Part shown: positions 43,729-53,964 of the stretch, in pieces
Layout: each line of letters begins with the position of its first letter
Numbering within the stretch: the first letter of the stretch is position 1
From: Thermospira aquatica
GTDB lineage: Bacteria; Spirochaetota; Brevinematia; Brevinematales; Thermospiraceae
Assembly: GCF_023525255.1 (NCBI RefSeq)
Contig: NZ_CP073355.1
Coordinates: forward strand, 558,001 to 622,000
DNA: 64,000 bases
Direction of reading: 5' to 3'
Notes under the pieces: generated by a model
The model's database searches: none
What the model was told of the DNA's origin: nothing
Seen by the model: the letters and a program-made list of their open reading frames with translations, nothing else
Made by a program: the position numbers and the translations under genes

Positions 43729-45969
43729 TTACTTTTTCGTCAATAATCGAGGAAAAGAAGAAACCGGCATAAGACGATTTTCATACGTAAACAGGTACAT
43801 CTGATAATACCCCAGCACTTTGCGAATATAGAGACGCGTTTCCGTATAGGGGTGAATCTCTGCTAAAACCACATCATCGTCAGGCTGGAAACGGAATTTT
43901 GTTTTTTCTAAAGCCAGATTACCCCCATTATAGACAGCCAAAGCCCCAATAAGGCCATAAGACTGGAGGGAACTTGCCAGAAACCTTGTCCCAAGGAGAA
44001 TATTGTTAGCTGGGTCATAGATACTCACATGATGTTCATCAAAAACTGAAGGAATAATAAGACGGGCGGTACTGGGCATGAGTTGCATGAGACCAATAGC
44101 TCCGGCACGGGAACGCGCCCTTGTATAAAAGAGACTCTCCCCTTTGATAACTGCATGGACAAGGTAGGGATCAACAAGATTATTTGTCTGAAGAGAAAGA
44201 GCGAGCTTTGTTTCTTGGACATAAGGCAAAGGATACAAAACCTTCAAAAACTCTTCCGGAAGAAAGGCAAGGTGATTTTTGATGAGAGGGTTTTGCTCCA
44301 CACGGCTAAAAAGCTCTCGCGATCGTTGAAAGTTTTTATAGTAGACAAGAACCTTGAGAATAGCGAGATCAGCAACTGTTTCATTCTGAATACCGGCCTC
44401 GTAGAGAAGCTGACGGGCATAATCAGCAAACCCAAAACGGCTATACACCAACCACCGAAAGTATTTCTCCAGGGGAAGCTTCTCAAGTGGAACTAGAGAA
44501 GAGTTAAAAAAATCAGGATAGAGCTTGCCAAGCAAAACAGAAACTTTTTGTTTGTAGGTTTGTTGGGACATTCCATCAGAGAGCCCATAAAGGATCTTGT
44601 TATAAAAGAGCTTTTCCGATGGATTTTTGGTATTTTCTTCCATCGCCTCTATATCTTTTAAATATTTTTTCACCTCCTCAGAAGAGAAGATCTCACGAAT
44701 ATAGCTTCTCGCCCAAAAACCATAGTAGCCGCTCGGAGACATTCCTATAGTTCGCCCCCACTCCCGAAAAGCAAGATCACGGTCACCTATATGCCACGCA
44801 CTATAACCATACCAAAAGGCCACACCTTCAGAAATACCACCTACATTGGATACAATGCCCATCTTCTCATAGGTCTGACCAATCCAATAAACAATACGAT
44901 CAAACTGCTTGTAAGCAAGCAAATTGCGAATGAGAAGTTCGGGGTTTTTAGAGATATATTCCTGATGAAACCCTTTGGTGAGAAAGGTTTCATAATATTT
45001 TTCTGCTCGAGTTGGGTTATAGTTTGCCTTACGACTTAACGTCCGAAGCCCACGGTAAGCATACGCTGCCTGGGCAAGCGAACTCCCTTTCGGCAGAGAA
45101 ACCTGACTCATATTCCGATACGCCAAAAGCTCCTCTACCACCTTTGGATATCCCTTCTGCTTGAGAAAAGCCTCAAGTTGTTTAATAACCTCATCATCAG
45201 AGGAAGCCAGAAATATCCCCCATTTTTCAACCCAATCTCCAGGAGGATGATTCCTGGCAATGTAAAGTTTTCCCTGCTCAAGTAAAAGAGAATAAAGCGC
45301 CGGTGTAAAACTTTTTTCGAGAATCTGGAGTTGTTCCTCTGGAGACAAATTCTCCCATAGTCTTTTTACAAAAGAGGTGTAGGTTTCTCCATGCACAGCA
45401 GAAGGAGCAGGGAGAGATAAAAGAACCTGTTTTTGCTTTTTTTTCTCCCCTATCCGGGTATAAATATCAAGAAGGGCAAAAGCTGTATCAAATTGCCGAT
45501 ACATCGTCGGTAGATTCCAGGCTTCTTCCAAAAATTCCCGTGCCTTGGAGAGGTTTTTCTCCCTGGCAAAGATCCTGGACATCCCCACTAGAGCGTCTCG
45601 TTTCAAGAAACTTTCGCCTGTTGTAAGAGCATACATCGCCTGATACGATTTTAAAGCCCATACAGGCTTATTTTCCCGCTCGTACAATTTGCCAAGGGTA
45701 TGATAAACCTCAGGCTTTAAAATAAAACCTGTTTCGAGAAGATTGGAAAGTACTCTATGGGCATAGGCAAGATCGTTTTTGGTGAGCTTTGGTTTGGTTT
45801 CCACTGCCTGATAAACCTGATAAAATTCCTGAAGATCCGCATAGTGCTGCTCAAAAAGAGATTCTATGAGAGCACGCTGGTTGGGTTCATAAGCAAAGTT
45901 GAATACCAAAACAACTGTGAAAAAGAGAACCAAAAACTCCCAACGTATGAGATGTTTCAGATAGACCAT
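43729..45969 (-). CDS. Lytic transglycosylase (Slt-like) with TPR-rich superhelix
   Basis: A 746-residue periplasmic enzyme. Residues ~5-27 are a signal/anchor (WEFLVLFFTVVLVFNFAYEP). Residues ~40-590 are helical repeats of TPR type, as in the U-shaped domain of Slt70. The catalytic SLT domain is at ~605-725: the Glu in VIKGESLFYTRARSRAGAIG, GLMQLMPSTA, NILLGTRFLASSLQSYG, ALAVYNGG and the ETRLYIRKVLGYYQMY end. It cleaves peptidoglycan strands to 1,6-anhydro ends during growth or recycling. The ATG at 45969 has GGGGAG upstream; the open frame extends further but the leader there has the promoter at 46018-46046. Confidence 0.92.
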   Translation of the reverse strand: MVYLKHLIRWEFLVLFFTVVLVFNFAYEPNQRALIESLFEQHYADLQEFYQVYQAVETKPKLTKNDLAYAHRVLSNLLETGFILKPEVYHTLGKLYERENKPVWALKSYQAMYALTTGESFLKRDALVGMSRIFAREKNLSKAREFLEEAWNLPTMYRQFDTAFALLDIYTRIGEKKKQKQVLLSLPAPSAVHGETYTSFVKRLWENLSPEEQLQILEKSFTPALYSLLLEQGKLYIARNHPPGDWVEKWGIFLASSDDEVIKQLEAFLKQKGYPKVVEELLAYRNMSQVSLPKGSSLAQAAYAYRGLRTLSRKANYNPTRAEKYYETFLTKGFHQEYISKNPELLIRNLLAYKQFDRIVYWIGQTYEKMGIVSNVGGISEGVAFWYGYSAWHIGDRDLAFREWGRTIGMSPSGYYGFWARSYIREIFSSEEVKKYLKDIEAMEENTKNPSEKLFYNKILYGLSDGMSQQTYKQKVSVLLGKLYPDFFNSSLVPLEKLPLEKYFRWLVYSRFGFADYARQLLYEAGIQNETVADLAILKVLVYYKNFQRSRELFSRVEQNPLIKNHLAFLPEEFLKVLYPLPYVQETKLALSLQTNNLVDPYLVHAVIKGESLFYTRARSRAGAIGLMQLMPSTARLIIPSVFDEHHVSIYDPANNILLGTRFLASSLQSYGLIGALAVYNGGNLALEKTKFRFQPDDDVVLAEIHPYTETRLYIRKVLGYYQMYLFTYENRLMPVSSFPRLLTKK

Positions 45970-46017
45970 TTCTCCCCCTTGTGACTTTAGAAAACATGTC
46001 CCTTTAAGTAAGGCAAT

Positions 46018-46046
46018 ATTATAAGGAAAAAAAACTTTTTTATCAA
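46018..46046 (-). promoter_or_regulatory. Promoter of the slt-MATE-ykgJ-tsaC-nth operon
   Basis: On the minus strand TTGATA (46046-46041), 17-bp spacer, TATAAT (46023-46018), about 49 bp before the slt ATG. The remaining intergenic bases to 46269 show nothing further. Confidence 0.8.
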
Positions 46047-46269
46047 GAAATGGGAGAAAAGCATGTGTTCCCTGGATTGAAAAACGTCCCTTGAGTTTAA
46101 AAAATATCATTGGCTTTCTTCACCACCGCAAAAAGTATGTTTTTTTTGAAAGAAAACCATCAGAACCTCTGCACTACTCAGGAAAAGGCAAAAAGCTTCT
46201 TTTTTTCGGAATTTTCAACAGTGAGACGATGCTTCCGAAAGATGAGTGTCATTCTCGGGGTATGGTACC

Positions 46270-46298
46270 TTGCATTTTCCCGTTATATGCCTTAGAAT
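46270..46298 (+). promoter_or_regulatory. Promoter of the fliO-mnmA-truD genes
   Basis: TTGCAT (46270-46275), 17-bp spacer, TAGAAT (46293-46298), 46 bp before the ATG at 46345. No sigma-28 or sigma-54 motif was seen. Confidence 0.5.
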
Positions 46299-46344
46299 GA
46301 TAGTAAGTATTTTGCTATCCAGTGGCAAAATACAGGAGGATGAG

Positions 46345-46893
46345 ATGAAATCTATACTCTGGAAGATGTGTCTTTTTTTGCCGCTTCTTGGTTACAGTCA
46401 AACAACCACGAATGGCGAAACGAACGGCTTTCTGGACCGTTTTTATCAAAATGAAACTACCCAGACAGTGAATGCAGAACCAGGGGGTGGCTGGTTCTGG
46501 GTAGTGGTGCGGATTTTTCTCTACACGGCCGTCTTTGCTGTGGGAGGATTTTTCCTCGTCCGCTATTTTATAAAAAAAAGTGCAATTGAAACCTCAGAGG
46601 ATGCAAAGTTCATTGAAGTTATAGCCGTAAAACAAACAGGGCTTGGTGGCTATCTGGAGGTGGTCAAAATTGGTGCAACCTACTATATCCTGGGTACAAC
46701 AGGAGACGGTGGTGTTCGGCTTGTAGATAAAATCACAGACAAAGAAACGATTGACTATATAGAACTTCATAAGGATACCCTCAAACCAAAACCCCAGGAA
46801 TTTATGAATCTGATGGATATGTTTCCCTTTGTGAAGAAGGTTGATAGAAAACGATACCTTCAGTCTCAAAAGGATAAACTCAAAAAGCTCTAG
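46345..46893 (+). CDS. fliO: FliO-like flagellar biosynthesis protein
   Basis: A 182-residue protein with a signal-like N-terminus (residues ~1-19), a periplasmic Gly/Asn/Thr-rich segment, one membrane helix (~55-75, WFWVVVRIFLYTAVFAVGGF) and a cytosolic FliO domain: KFIEVIAVKQTGLGGYLEVV, then YYILGTTGDGGVRLVDKI. FliO helps assemble the FliP-FliQ-FliR export gate. The periplasmic N-terminal extension is common in spirochaetes. ACAGGAGG precedes the ATG. In many genomes fliO heads fliP-Q-R; here it is followed by mnmA, so it is separated from its usual partners. Confidence 0.8.
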   Translation: MKSILWKMCLFLPLLGYSQTTTNGETNGFLDRFYQNETTQTVNAEPGGGWFWVVVRIFLYTAVFAVGGFFLVRYFIKKSAIETSEDAKFIEVIAVKQTGLGGYLEVVKIGATYYILGTTGDGGVRLVDKITDKETIDYIELHKDTLKPKPQEFMNLMDMFPFVKKVDRKRYLQSQKDKLKKL

Positions 46894-46897
46894 ACTA

Positions 46898-47956
46898 ATG
46901 AAGCGGGTTTTTGTTGGCATGAGTGGCGGGATAGACAGTTCCGCCGCCGCATTTCTTTTAAAAGAAGCAGGGTATGCTGTAGAAGGGGTGACGTTCGTTG
47001 CCGCTCTGGAAACAGGAACAAAGAAATGTTGTAGCCTGGAGGAAATCGAGTCCGCCAGAAAGGTATGCCGTTTTCTTGGTATCCCCCATCATGTGATAGA
47101 CCTCAAAGATGTGTTTGAGGCGCGGGTTATTCGTTACTTTGTGGAGGAATATCAACAGGGACTCGTCCCAAATCCCTGTGTCATGTGCAATCGTCATATA
47201 AAGTTTGGTGCTCTGGTAGAAGAGTCCCTTGCTCGCGGAGCAGACATGGTAGCTACCGGCCACTATGCACGTATTCTCCCTGTTAAAGATGGCTTTGGTC
47301 TCTTCTGTGGAAAAGACACCTCCAAGGATCAGTCGTATTTTCTCTCTTATGTAAAACGCGAGATGTTTTCTTATGTGCTTCTTCCCCTTGGGGAAATGAC
47401 CAAATCAGAGGTAAGAAAGCTCATCTCAGATAGTGGTATGCCCATCTCCTCTTCCAAAACAGAAAGTCAGGATGTGTGTTTTGTCCCTGGAGACTACCGC
47501 GATTATCTGAGAGCCCGTGGGGTAAAGTCTTTTGCCGGCGATTTTGTCTACCAGGGGCAGGTAGTAGGCAAACACGAGGGTGTGGCTTTTTACTCGCTCG
47601 GACAACGTCGAGGACTGAAAATAGCAATAGGAAAACGACTCTATGTTCGGGCAATAGATGCCCAGAACAATCGTATTATCCTCGGAGAACTTCCCAAAAG
47701 CCGCAAGCTCTGGCTACGAGAACTCAATCTCCTGGTAGGAGATTTTGAAGAAGGGGAGTATGAGATACAACTCCGGTATCAAAGTAAACGGATCAAAGGA
47801 TGGGCCACGTGGGAAGAAGATAGGCTTGCTCTTTTTCTTTCTCAACCTGCAGAAATCGTTACCCCTGGCCAGCTTGGTGTATTGTATAGAAACGATCAGG
47901 TGATGGCAGCAGGTATTATAGACAAAACCCTCCTTGAGGAAGAAGATGCGGTATAA
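46898..47956 (+). CDS. mnmA: tRNA-specific 2-thiouridylase MnmA
   Basis: A 352-residue enzyme that thiolates U34 of tRNA-Lys, -Glu and -Gln. VGMSGGIDSSAAAFLL is the PP-loop, the catalytic Cys lies in NPCVMCNRHIKFG, the second in SQDVCFVPGDYRDYL, and GKHEGVAFYSLGQRRGL is the tRNA-binding loop. The C-terminal beta-barrel domain ends near the stop. The ATG at 46898 lies 4 bp after the fliO stop; earlier starts would overlap fliO. Its end overlaps truD by 11 bp. Confidence 0.96.
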   Translation: MKRVFVGMSGGIDSSAAAFLLKEAGYAVEGVTFVAALETGTKKCCSLEEIESARKVCRFLGIPHHVIDLKDVFEARVIRYFVEEYQQGLVPNPCVMCNRHIKFGALVEESLARGADMVATGHYARILPVKDGFGLFCGKDTSKDQSYFLSYVKREMFSYVLLPLGEMTKSEVRKLISDSGMPISSSKTESQDVCFVPGDYRDYLRARGVKSFAGDFVYQGQVVGKHEGVAFYSLGQRRGLKIAIGKRLYVRAIDAQNNRIILGELPKSRKLWLRELNLLVGDFEEGEYEIQLRYQSKRIKGWATWEEDRLALFLSQPAEIVTPGQLGVLYRNDQVMAAGIIDKTLLEEEDAV

Positions 47957-49100
47957 ATACCTTCCGGAAGACTTTGTAGTACAAGAAAAACTTGTCTCTT
48001 CTCCCCTTCCCAAACCAGATAAGTTCAGGATCTTTCTTCTCGAAAAGTATAACCAGGAGACCCTGAAAGTCGTAGAGAAACTTGCCCGGTTCTGGCGTAT
48101 CCCCATGATAAAGATAGGGATAGCCGGTATCAAAGATAAATATGCTCACACTTTTCAGTATATCTCCACACCTGCATGGGTAAAGAAAACCCCAAAATGG
48201 CAAGGTATCAATCTGTCACCAGCAGGTTTTTCTTCCCATCCTCTGAGTGCTGAATCTCTGGCCTGGAATGCGTTTACTCTCGTTGTGAGAGAGATAAAAC
48301 TAGAGGAAAAACCCACTGTTGAGCATCGACTATCTCTCTTAAAAGAACATGGAATGCCCAATTACTTTGATGATCAGCGGTTTGGATCGTTTGTAGATGG
48401 AGAGTGGGTAGGAAAACATCTTTTCATGGGGAATATGAAACGAGTGCTTTATCTTTACTGTAAAAGCCATGCTCCCGAAAAACTCGTATCGGATATTCTT
48501 TCCTCGTGGGGGGATTGGTCCAGGTGTCTCTTGCTCTCACAAAAAGCTTGCTGGCATGCTGGAGAGAGGGTATTTCGTTTTCTTTCGATGGAAGGGCATG
48601 AGAAGGGGTTTCGTCACGCGGTTGGGCTTCTTGACCAGAGGTATGTTCTCCTTGTTGCCAATGCTTACCGCTCGTTTCTTTTTAACCAGGCACTCTCTCT
48701 CAGGGTAAAGAGCGAAAAGGGAGTGTTCCTCGCTACCAGAGCGGGAGAAGTATTTGTCCCTTTTGAGAAAAAAGATCTCCCCAGAGAAGGATGGATTCCC
48801 GCGTATGACATGCCCGAAGAGGATCCCTATCTGCAAAGAGTTCTCGAAGAAGAAAATCTTCTCCTCTCAGATATCAAGATCCGCGGGATCTATAAAACCA
48901 CCATTCACGCAAAAAAACGATCTCTATGGGTGTATCCCGAAATTCAAGAAACGTTATGGAAAGAGGATGAATATTTCCCTCAAACTTTCAAGCTTGTTAT
49001 TTCTATGAAACTACCCCCGGGAAGCTATGCCACGCTTGTTTTGAAATGGCTCGCAGGATCCGATAACTCCTTCGAGAAAACAAACGGAAAAAGTTTATAG
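47946..49100 (+). CDS. truD: tRNA pseudouridine(13) synthase TruD
   Basis: A 384-residue enzyme of the TruD family. The catalytic Asp is in IAGIKDKYAHTFQYIS, and NYFDDQRFGSF is the second conserved motif. The catalytic domain is interrupted by the family-specific insertion domain (~residues 160-290) and closes with ELTL-like KLVISMKLPPGSYATLVLK. The length is slightly longer than E. coli TruD (349). The ATG at 47946 is preferred over an upstream TTG. Pairing with mnmA gives a small tRNA-modification operon. Array D begins 73 bp after the stop. Confidence 0.93.
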   Translation: MRYKYLPEDFVVQEKLVSSPLPKPDKFRIFLLEKYNQETLKVVEKLARFWRIPMIKIGIAGIKDKYAHTFQYISTPAWVKKTPKWQGINLSPAGFSSHPLSAESLAWNAFTLVVREIKLEEKPTVEHRLSLLKEHGMPNYFDDQRFGSFVDGEWVGKHLFMGNMKRVLYLYCKSHAPEKLVSDILSSWGDWSRCLLLSQKACWHAGERVFRFLSMEGHEKGFRHAVGLLDQRYVLLVANAYRSFLFNQALSLRVKSEKGVFLATRAGEVFVPFEKKDLPREGWIPAYDMPEEDPYLQRVLEEENLLLSDIKIRGIYKTTIHAKKRSLWVYPEIQETLWKEDEYFPQTFKLVISMKLPPGSYATLVLKWLAGSDNSFEKTNGKSL

Positions 49101-49173
49101 TTACAAAGGAAGTTTTTACCCCTTGCAAAAAGAAAATACCTCCTTGCGTGTGGGGATATTTTTCTGTGGAAGT

Positions 49174-49890
49174 GCTCTTACCTTTTCACCGTTTGATATA
49201 ATTGTGAGATGGGAAGTGGAATAAAGTAATAGGAAAAGACTCTGGTTTCGTGTTTCTTCGTAATAAGATAAGAGGAAAGAGGTCTATGGGTTTAACTGCC
49301 ATAAAGAGACAAAAAAATTTTAAAACTTTAAAAAACATAGTTGAGATACCGAAGCGAAGATGTGTGGAATAGGCTGTTATCCTTTTGCAGTTTTTAAAAA
49401 GTGTTTTTAGCTCTTCCCTTGTTGCAGTGCGACGGGAAAGCTGTTGCTATGTTGCAGTGGGGATAGAAGAAAAAACGCTGTTATACGGGAAGAGCATGTG
49501 TCTTATCATGTTCTTTTTCTCTTCAAAAGCACCCCGCGAGATGGCGTTTTGAACCTTGCTCTTACCCTGTTGCAGTTTGTGTGATTTTCTTGTAGAGATT
49601 TTTCACTGCAACAGGGTAACAGGAAAAAAAAACAGTTTTCAGGGGTGAGAGGGTAAGCACAACCCTCTCCACTCAAGAGTGTGGAAAAAACACAAGTTAA
49701 ACGTTTAACCTGAAATTTTTGTTATTACCTTTTTGCAGTTTCTGCTCGTAAACTATGACTGTAACAAGGGAAGAGGAGAGGACTTCTTCTCTCTTTCACT
49801 GCGACATGGTAATAGCAACGTGGGTGTTTTATCTTGACTGTGACAAAGTAAGAACAGAGGAGTGTTTTTTCACTGCAACACAGTAATAGC
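49174..49890. repeat. Array D: 12 units between truD and pulA
   Basis: Minus units start at 49174, 49373, 49410, 49440, 49558 and 49721; plus units at 49478, 49605, 49758, 49798, 49837 and 49872. Decayed units are visible near 49201, 49221 and 49261. Head-to-head pairs: 49440/49478 (loop 19), 49558/49605 (loop 28), 49721/49758 (loop 18). The right edge is 28 bp from the end of pulA. No credible gene lies between 49101 and 49918. Confidence 0.92.
49696..49709. repeat. Palindrome GTTAAACGTTTAAC of array D
   Basis: The core is 12 bp, rather than 19 bp, before the unit at 49721. The CGACATA part of the usual interval is missing, apparently a 7-bp deletion. It is the only intact exception to the spacing rule. 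Confidence 0.8.
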
Positions 49891-49918
49891 ACCTTTCTAG
49901 ACAAGAAAAAGAGTACCC

Positions 49919-52381
49919 CTATTCCTTCACAAGAACCAGTACCTCATATTTTCTGACGTTAATCGTCCCTATTTTACCACTGACATTGGTTGCCCCATCT
50001 CTATTGGCAATAAGCCTCCAGCTTCCCGCGGGCAAAGCAACAGTAAAATCCTCACCAGCATTGTAAACCACAAAGAGGTCATTATGCCCATTTCCTTTTA
50101 TCAGATTGGTGGTCACCTTCCATCCATTGGTTAAGCCCGATTTTACATTCTGATCCACTTCCTCCCACGTTGTATAGGAAAAGCCTCTATACGCTTTGCG
50201 GATAGCGATCAGATTACTGTAGTAATTATACACCGCAAAATTGTTTTCCTTAAGGTTCCATCTGATCTTGTTCACATTATCTCCCGCATTGTAGGAGTTT
50301 TTGGCCTGATCCCATGTCCCTCCTGTCTTTTTACTCCGAAGAAACTCATCTCCCGCATGGATAAAGGGTATCCCCTGCGATGTCAAAACAATTCCCATTC
50401 CAAATTTATTGATATTCGTGGCATGTGGGCCATAAGATGCCCCTCCGTTTGATATAACATACAGTATCTTGTCCCACCAGCAGAGATTATCGTGAGCCGA
50501 GATGTAGTTTATGGACTGCTCCGGGTCATAGGCAAACATCGAATCCCAGAGATCAGAAAGTGGTGCTGTGCTCTTGCTATACATGATTGAGCCTCGGACA
50601 CCAGCAGGAATACCTTCTGTCCAATCTGGCGACATTCCAAAGGCATACCCTCGTCCCGTTCCGTCGTTATCTCCCTTGATCCTCTCTCTGTACTTGGGAT
50701 TAAAAACCCCCACATGGGCAGAGTGAAGAGGAGGAACAGTCCCCAGCCGAACCTTTGTGCTCTCGGCAGGATCCGAAGCATAACCATTCCACGGTTCACC
50801 GTAAAGAAGAAGGTTTCTATCAGGGTATTTGGCATTGAGATACTCTCCCCATCGACGAACCTCAGCATAGGGAAAGATACCGATCAGATCAAAACGAAAA
50901 CCATCCACATTCATGTTACTCACCCAATACTCGAGAGAGTCACGAATCATACGGCTTACCATCGGATGGGAAGCATCAATGGAATTCCCACAGCCAGAGA
51001 GGTCATTAGGGGTATAGTATAAGGAGGTAATGTCTTCAAACACGGATTTATTATACGTATGGTTGTACACAACGTCCATGACCACACGGATGCCTTTTTT
51101 GTGAAACTCATTCACCATCGTTTTAAATTCTTTGATACGGTAGATGAAATCGTTTGAGTTAAGAGAATACTGATCTTCGGGAACATTATAGTTCCAGGGA
51201 TCGTATCCCCAGTTATACTGAGCTGTATAGAAATCATACACAGGGAGAAGCTGCACATGGGTAATCCCCATTTCCTGCAAATGATCTATGCCTGTTTTAT
51301 AGCCACTGTACGTGGTGCCACTCTCTACCATACCCAGGAATTTCCCTCTCTTATTTTCCGTCCCATTCCACGTGCTATCGATGGTAAAATCCCGAACATG
51401 GACCTCGTAGATAATCGCCTCTTCACGATTGGCAAGAGGTGGTCTTGGAGCCCACCCTCCATCAGGAAGAGTAAGATTCGTATAAGGATCAATCACAATG
51501 TTAAAATTGTTGCTTACCATCTTTCCGTAGGGATCGCGAACAACTTTGTTATCAATAACAAAATTGTAGGGTTTGAGCCAATGATCCCCTTCGACATACA
51601 CATAGTAAATCGTGTTGGGCTCTGCCTCTGGATACAGGGGAAGATTTGTTGGACTCATCGGGTAATCCGTACCCTCTAACCGAAGTTTTACCGTCTTATT
51701 GCCAGGCACCCAGATAGCGAAAGTGCTTCCCTCTGGAGTATAAACGACCCCAAGTTCAGTACGGTATTCTCTCTCTCCTCTGGTAAAAATGTACGTATTG
51801 GTGTTGGTAACCGTATCATTATAAGCCACAAGGGTAAGGGTACAGGTTTCTCCTACATTCATACCCTCCCCAATCACAATGGTTGCCTGATCTATATAGG
51901 ATACAAAAGGACTATTATTGGTGGAATAGGCACCCTGCGCATCTATGCCACGCAAACGAAGTGTTACCGTGACGGTATTGGTAAAAGTGTAAACCCCCGC
52001 CTCGGCCCAGGGATAGGGATCTTCAGGATTCATGTCATACCACATGTCATTCGTCCAGTACCATCCCGTCCCTTTCCGATAAAGATCCGGTGTTTTCACA
52101 GTCGTATCACCCGCTTTGTCTTTAAAAAGAAGAGCTGACTCTGACCTACCCCAGATAGTATAACGATACCAATTGTTTCCCACGTGTTCCATCGCAGGAC
52201 AACTCGTCCACGCCGTGCCGTTTGGCCAGTAGTGGATATAGGCACCTGTCCAGTTTGTAGGCTTTTTAAAATACACCGTAAGAGAGGTCCCCGTCGAATC
52301 TCCTCCCCCACCACCACCACCAGAAAGAGTGCATCCCGTTACAAAAGCTATCAAAAGTATATAACTAAAAATTCTTCTCAT
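49919..52381 (-). CDS. pulA: Type I pullulanase, lipoprotein
   Basis: An 820-residue glycoside hydrolase family 13 enzyme that cleaves alpha-1,6 links in pullulan and glycogen-like glucans. Lipobox VTGC (Cys 17) and a Gly-rich linker precede an N-terminal starch-binding-type module (~30-100), then Ig-like and CBM48-like domains (~100-310). The catalytic barrel has YNWGYDPWNYNVPE (~390), VMDVVYNHTY, the nucleophile in DGFRFDLIG (~497), the acid Glu in LLYGEPWNGY (~527) and FIHAGDEFLRSK. The chain ends with a small beta domain. It acts outside the inner membrane, on the cell surface or in the periplasm. The gene lies alone, with arrays D and E on either side. Confidence 0.95.
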   Translation of the reverse strand: MRRIFSYILLIAFVTGCTLSGGGGGGGDSTGTSLTVYFKKPTNWTGAYIHYWPNGTAWTSCPAMEHVGNNWYRYTIWGRSESALLFKDKAGDTTVKTPDLYRKGTGWYWTNDMWYDMNPEDPYPWAEAGVYTFTNTVTVTLRLRGIDAQGAYSTNNSPFVSYIDQATIVIGEGMNVGETCTLTLVAYNDTVTNTNTYIFTRGEREYRTELGVVYTPEGSTFAIWVPGNKTVKLRLEGTDYPMSPTNLPLYPEAEPNTIYYVYVEGDHWLKPYNFVIDNKVVRDPYGKMVSNNFNIVIDPYTNLTLPDGGWAPRPPLANREEAIIYEVHVRDFTIDSTWNGTENKRGKFLGMVESGTTYSGYKTGIDHLQEMGITHVQLLPVYDFYTAQYNWGYDPWNYNVPEDQYSLNSNDFIYRIKEFKTMVNEFHKKGIRVVMDVVYNHTYNKSVFEDITSLYYTPNDLSGCGNSIDASHPMVSRMIRDSLEYWVSNMNVDGFRFDLIGIFPYAEVRRWGEYLNAKYPDRNLLLYGEPWNGYASDPAESTKVRLGTVPPLHSAHVGVFNPKYRERIKGDNDGTGRGYAFGMSPDWTEGIPAGVRGSIMYSKSTAPLSDLWDSMFAYDPEQSINYISAHDNLCWWDKILYVISNGGASYGPHATNINKFGMGIVLTSQGIPFIHAGDEFLRSKKTGGTWDQAKNSYNAGDNVNKIRWNLKENNFAVYNYYSNLIAIRKAYRGFSYTTWEEVDQNVKSGLTNGWKVTTNLIKGNGHNDLFVVYNAGEDFTVALPAGSWRLIANRDGATNVSGKIGTINVRKYEVLVLVKE

Positions 52382-52413
52382 AACCGATCTCCCACCACAT
52401 ACTATTCCCCTAT

Positions 52414-52441
52414 AGTATAATGAAATTTTTTAAAAAGTCAA
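52414..52441 (-). promoter_or_regulatory. Promoter of pulA
   Basis: On the minus strand TTGACT (52441-52436), 16-bp spacer, TATACT (52419-52414), 33 bp before the ATG. The same box sequences are used at 2539-2567. Confidence 0.72.
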
Positions 52442-52806
52442 CGAATTCCAACGCTTTTTTATCAATCGAAAAAACGAAAAAAGAAAATGAGCCCTTCTTA
52501 TTGCATTTTTCTTTTTAAGATATTGCCACTTTATGGTTAAAAGAAAACCTAGAGTGAATACCGGGAGAATCCCCAAGATACCGATAAAATCTTGAAAAAC
52601 TTCCAATACGACTCGTTGTTTCTCTCAGAAGAATCTTTCCACCCCAATGATTTTTTCCTTTGACAGTTCAAAGAAAGCGTTTTTCATCATCTCCATAGAT
52701 AACCTCATCTCTAATCCACCTCTAACAAGAGAAAAAGACATTTTTATATCCGGAAAGTGTTGAAAGAACAGACGGCAAATGTTGAGACGAATATTTTTAG
52801 GAAATT
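52442..52806. other. Gene-free stretch between pulA promoter and array E
   Basis: I see no gene, terminator or unit of the repeat family here. A short minus-strand open frame (52625-52855) runs into the first repeat and lacks a ribosome-binding site. Confidence 0.5.
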
Positions 52807-53319
52807 GCTCTTTCCCTTTTGCAGTTTGATGGCTCACAGAATCAGACTGTGACAAGGTAAGAGCCTGGGTCGATATAAAAACATTCTTTTAGCTTTTGGT
52901 CTGAAGTTTCAGGAAATGCTATTACCCTTTGACCGTTTTTTGACCCCAGAAATTAAACTGGAAAAAACACCAGACAAAATTTTTTTTCTTAGCTGTGACA
53001 AAGGAAGAGCATTGGTTTTCTTCTGATAACGGTGGTAAAGAGAGAGCATGGGAATCTTTTCGTTCCCCAAGGCAATAATCCCTGTGTTCTTGATTCAGCT
53101 GTGATAGAGTAAGAGCATAGCTTCTTTGCTGGTTTTGACTGTCCCAGAGGAATAGCTTAGCCCTTCTTTCCCGACACCAACATAAGAGGTGTTTATACCC
53201 TCAAAAAGGAAAAACATCCTATACTCCCAAACTCCTCATAAATTCCCCTTCACTGTGACAAAGAAATAGCACATTCTTTCCCCTTCTGATGTCCCAAACC
53301 CCACAGAAAAAACTAATAA

Positions 53320-53331
53320 TTAAACGTTTAA
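53320..53331. repeat. Palindrome TTAAACGTTTAA, array E module 1
   Basis: Exactly 19 bp before the minus unit at 53351. Confidence 0.82.
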
Positions 53332-53697
53332 CCCACAACGTATAGAGAAAGGTATTGCCTTGTTGCAGTTTGTTAACCTCTCACCTTAGAGTATGAGAGA
53401 AAAAAAAACATGAGATTTTCTCTTTTTACTGCGATATGGTAAAAGCAAAAGTTTTTCTTTACTGCGAAAAGGGAATAGCGTTCCCCTTTGTTGTTGGCTG
53501 AAAGGGGAAGTAGTTTAAGGAAAGGGAAACTCTTTGAACTGCAAAAGAGAAATAGTAAAAGGTTTTGCCACACTTTAAGAAGGTAAAAGCCATCCAAACT
53601 TGAATTTTTACTGTGATAAAGGAAGAGCTGGTTTTTTCCTTGTAACAAAGGAATAATGACCTCAAAGTACTTACGAGTGTGAGAGAGGAGATGTTGA

Positions 53698-53709
53698 TTA
53701 AACGTTTAA
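53698..53709. repeat. Palindrome TTAAACGTTTAA, array E module 2
   Basis: Exactly 19 bp before the minus unit at 53729. The interval contains TTTTCGACATAA as in arrays A and B, and the palindrome extends to GATTAAACGTTTAATC. Confidence 0.85.
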
Positions 53710-53952
53710 TCGAAGGTTTTCGACATAAGCTATTACCATCTTGCAGTTTTGGAGTACCTGTCTGCTGGGGTAAGAGAAGATCCTGTTGCTTTTCCCCTCA
53801 CGCTGATACGGTAAAAGCTAATTTTTGAATGAAGAGGAAAAAATGCTCTTACCATGTTTCAGTTTTTTGGATTTTCTTTGATGGTTTCTTTTGACTGCGG
53901 TAAGGTAAGAGCATGTTTTGATGGACAAAGCAGAGGGAGAAAAACAAAATGG

Positions 53953-53964
53953 TTAAACGTTTAA
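53953..53964. repeat. Palindrome TTAAACGTTTAA, array E module 3
   Basis: Exactly 19 bp before the minus unit at 53984, although the interval sequence differs from modules 2 and 4. Confidence 0.82.
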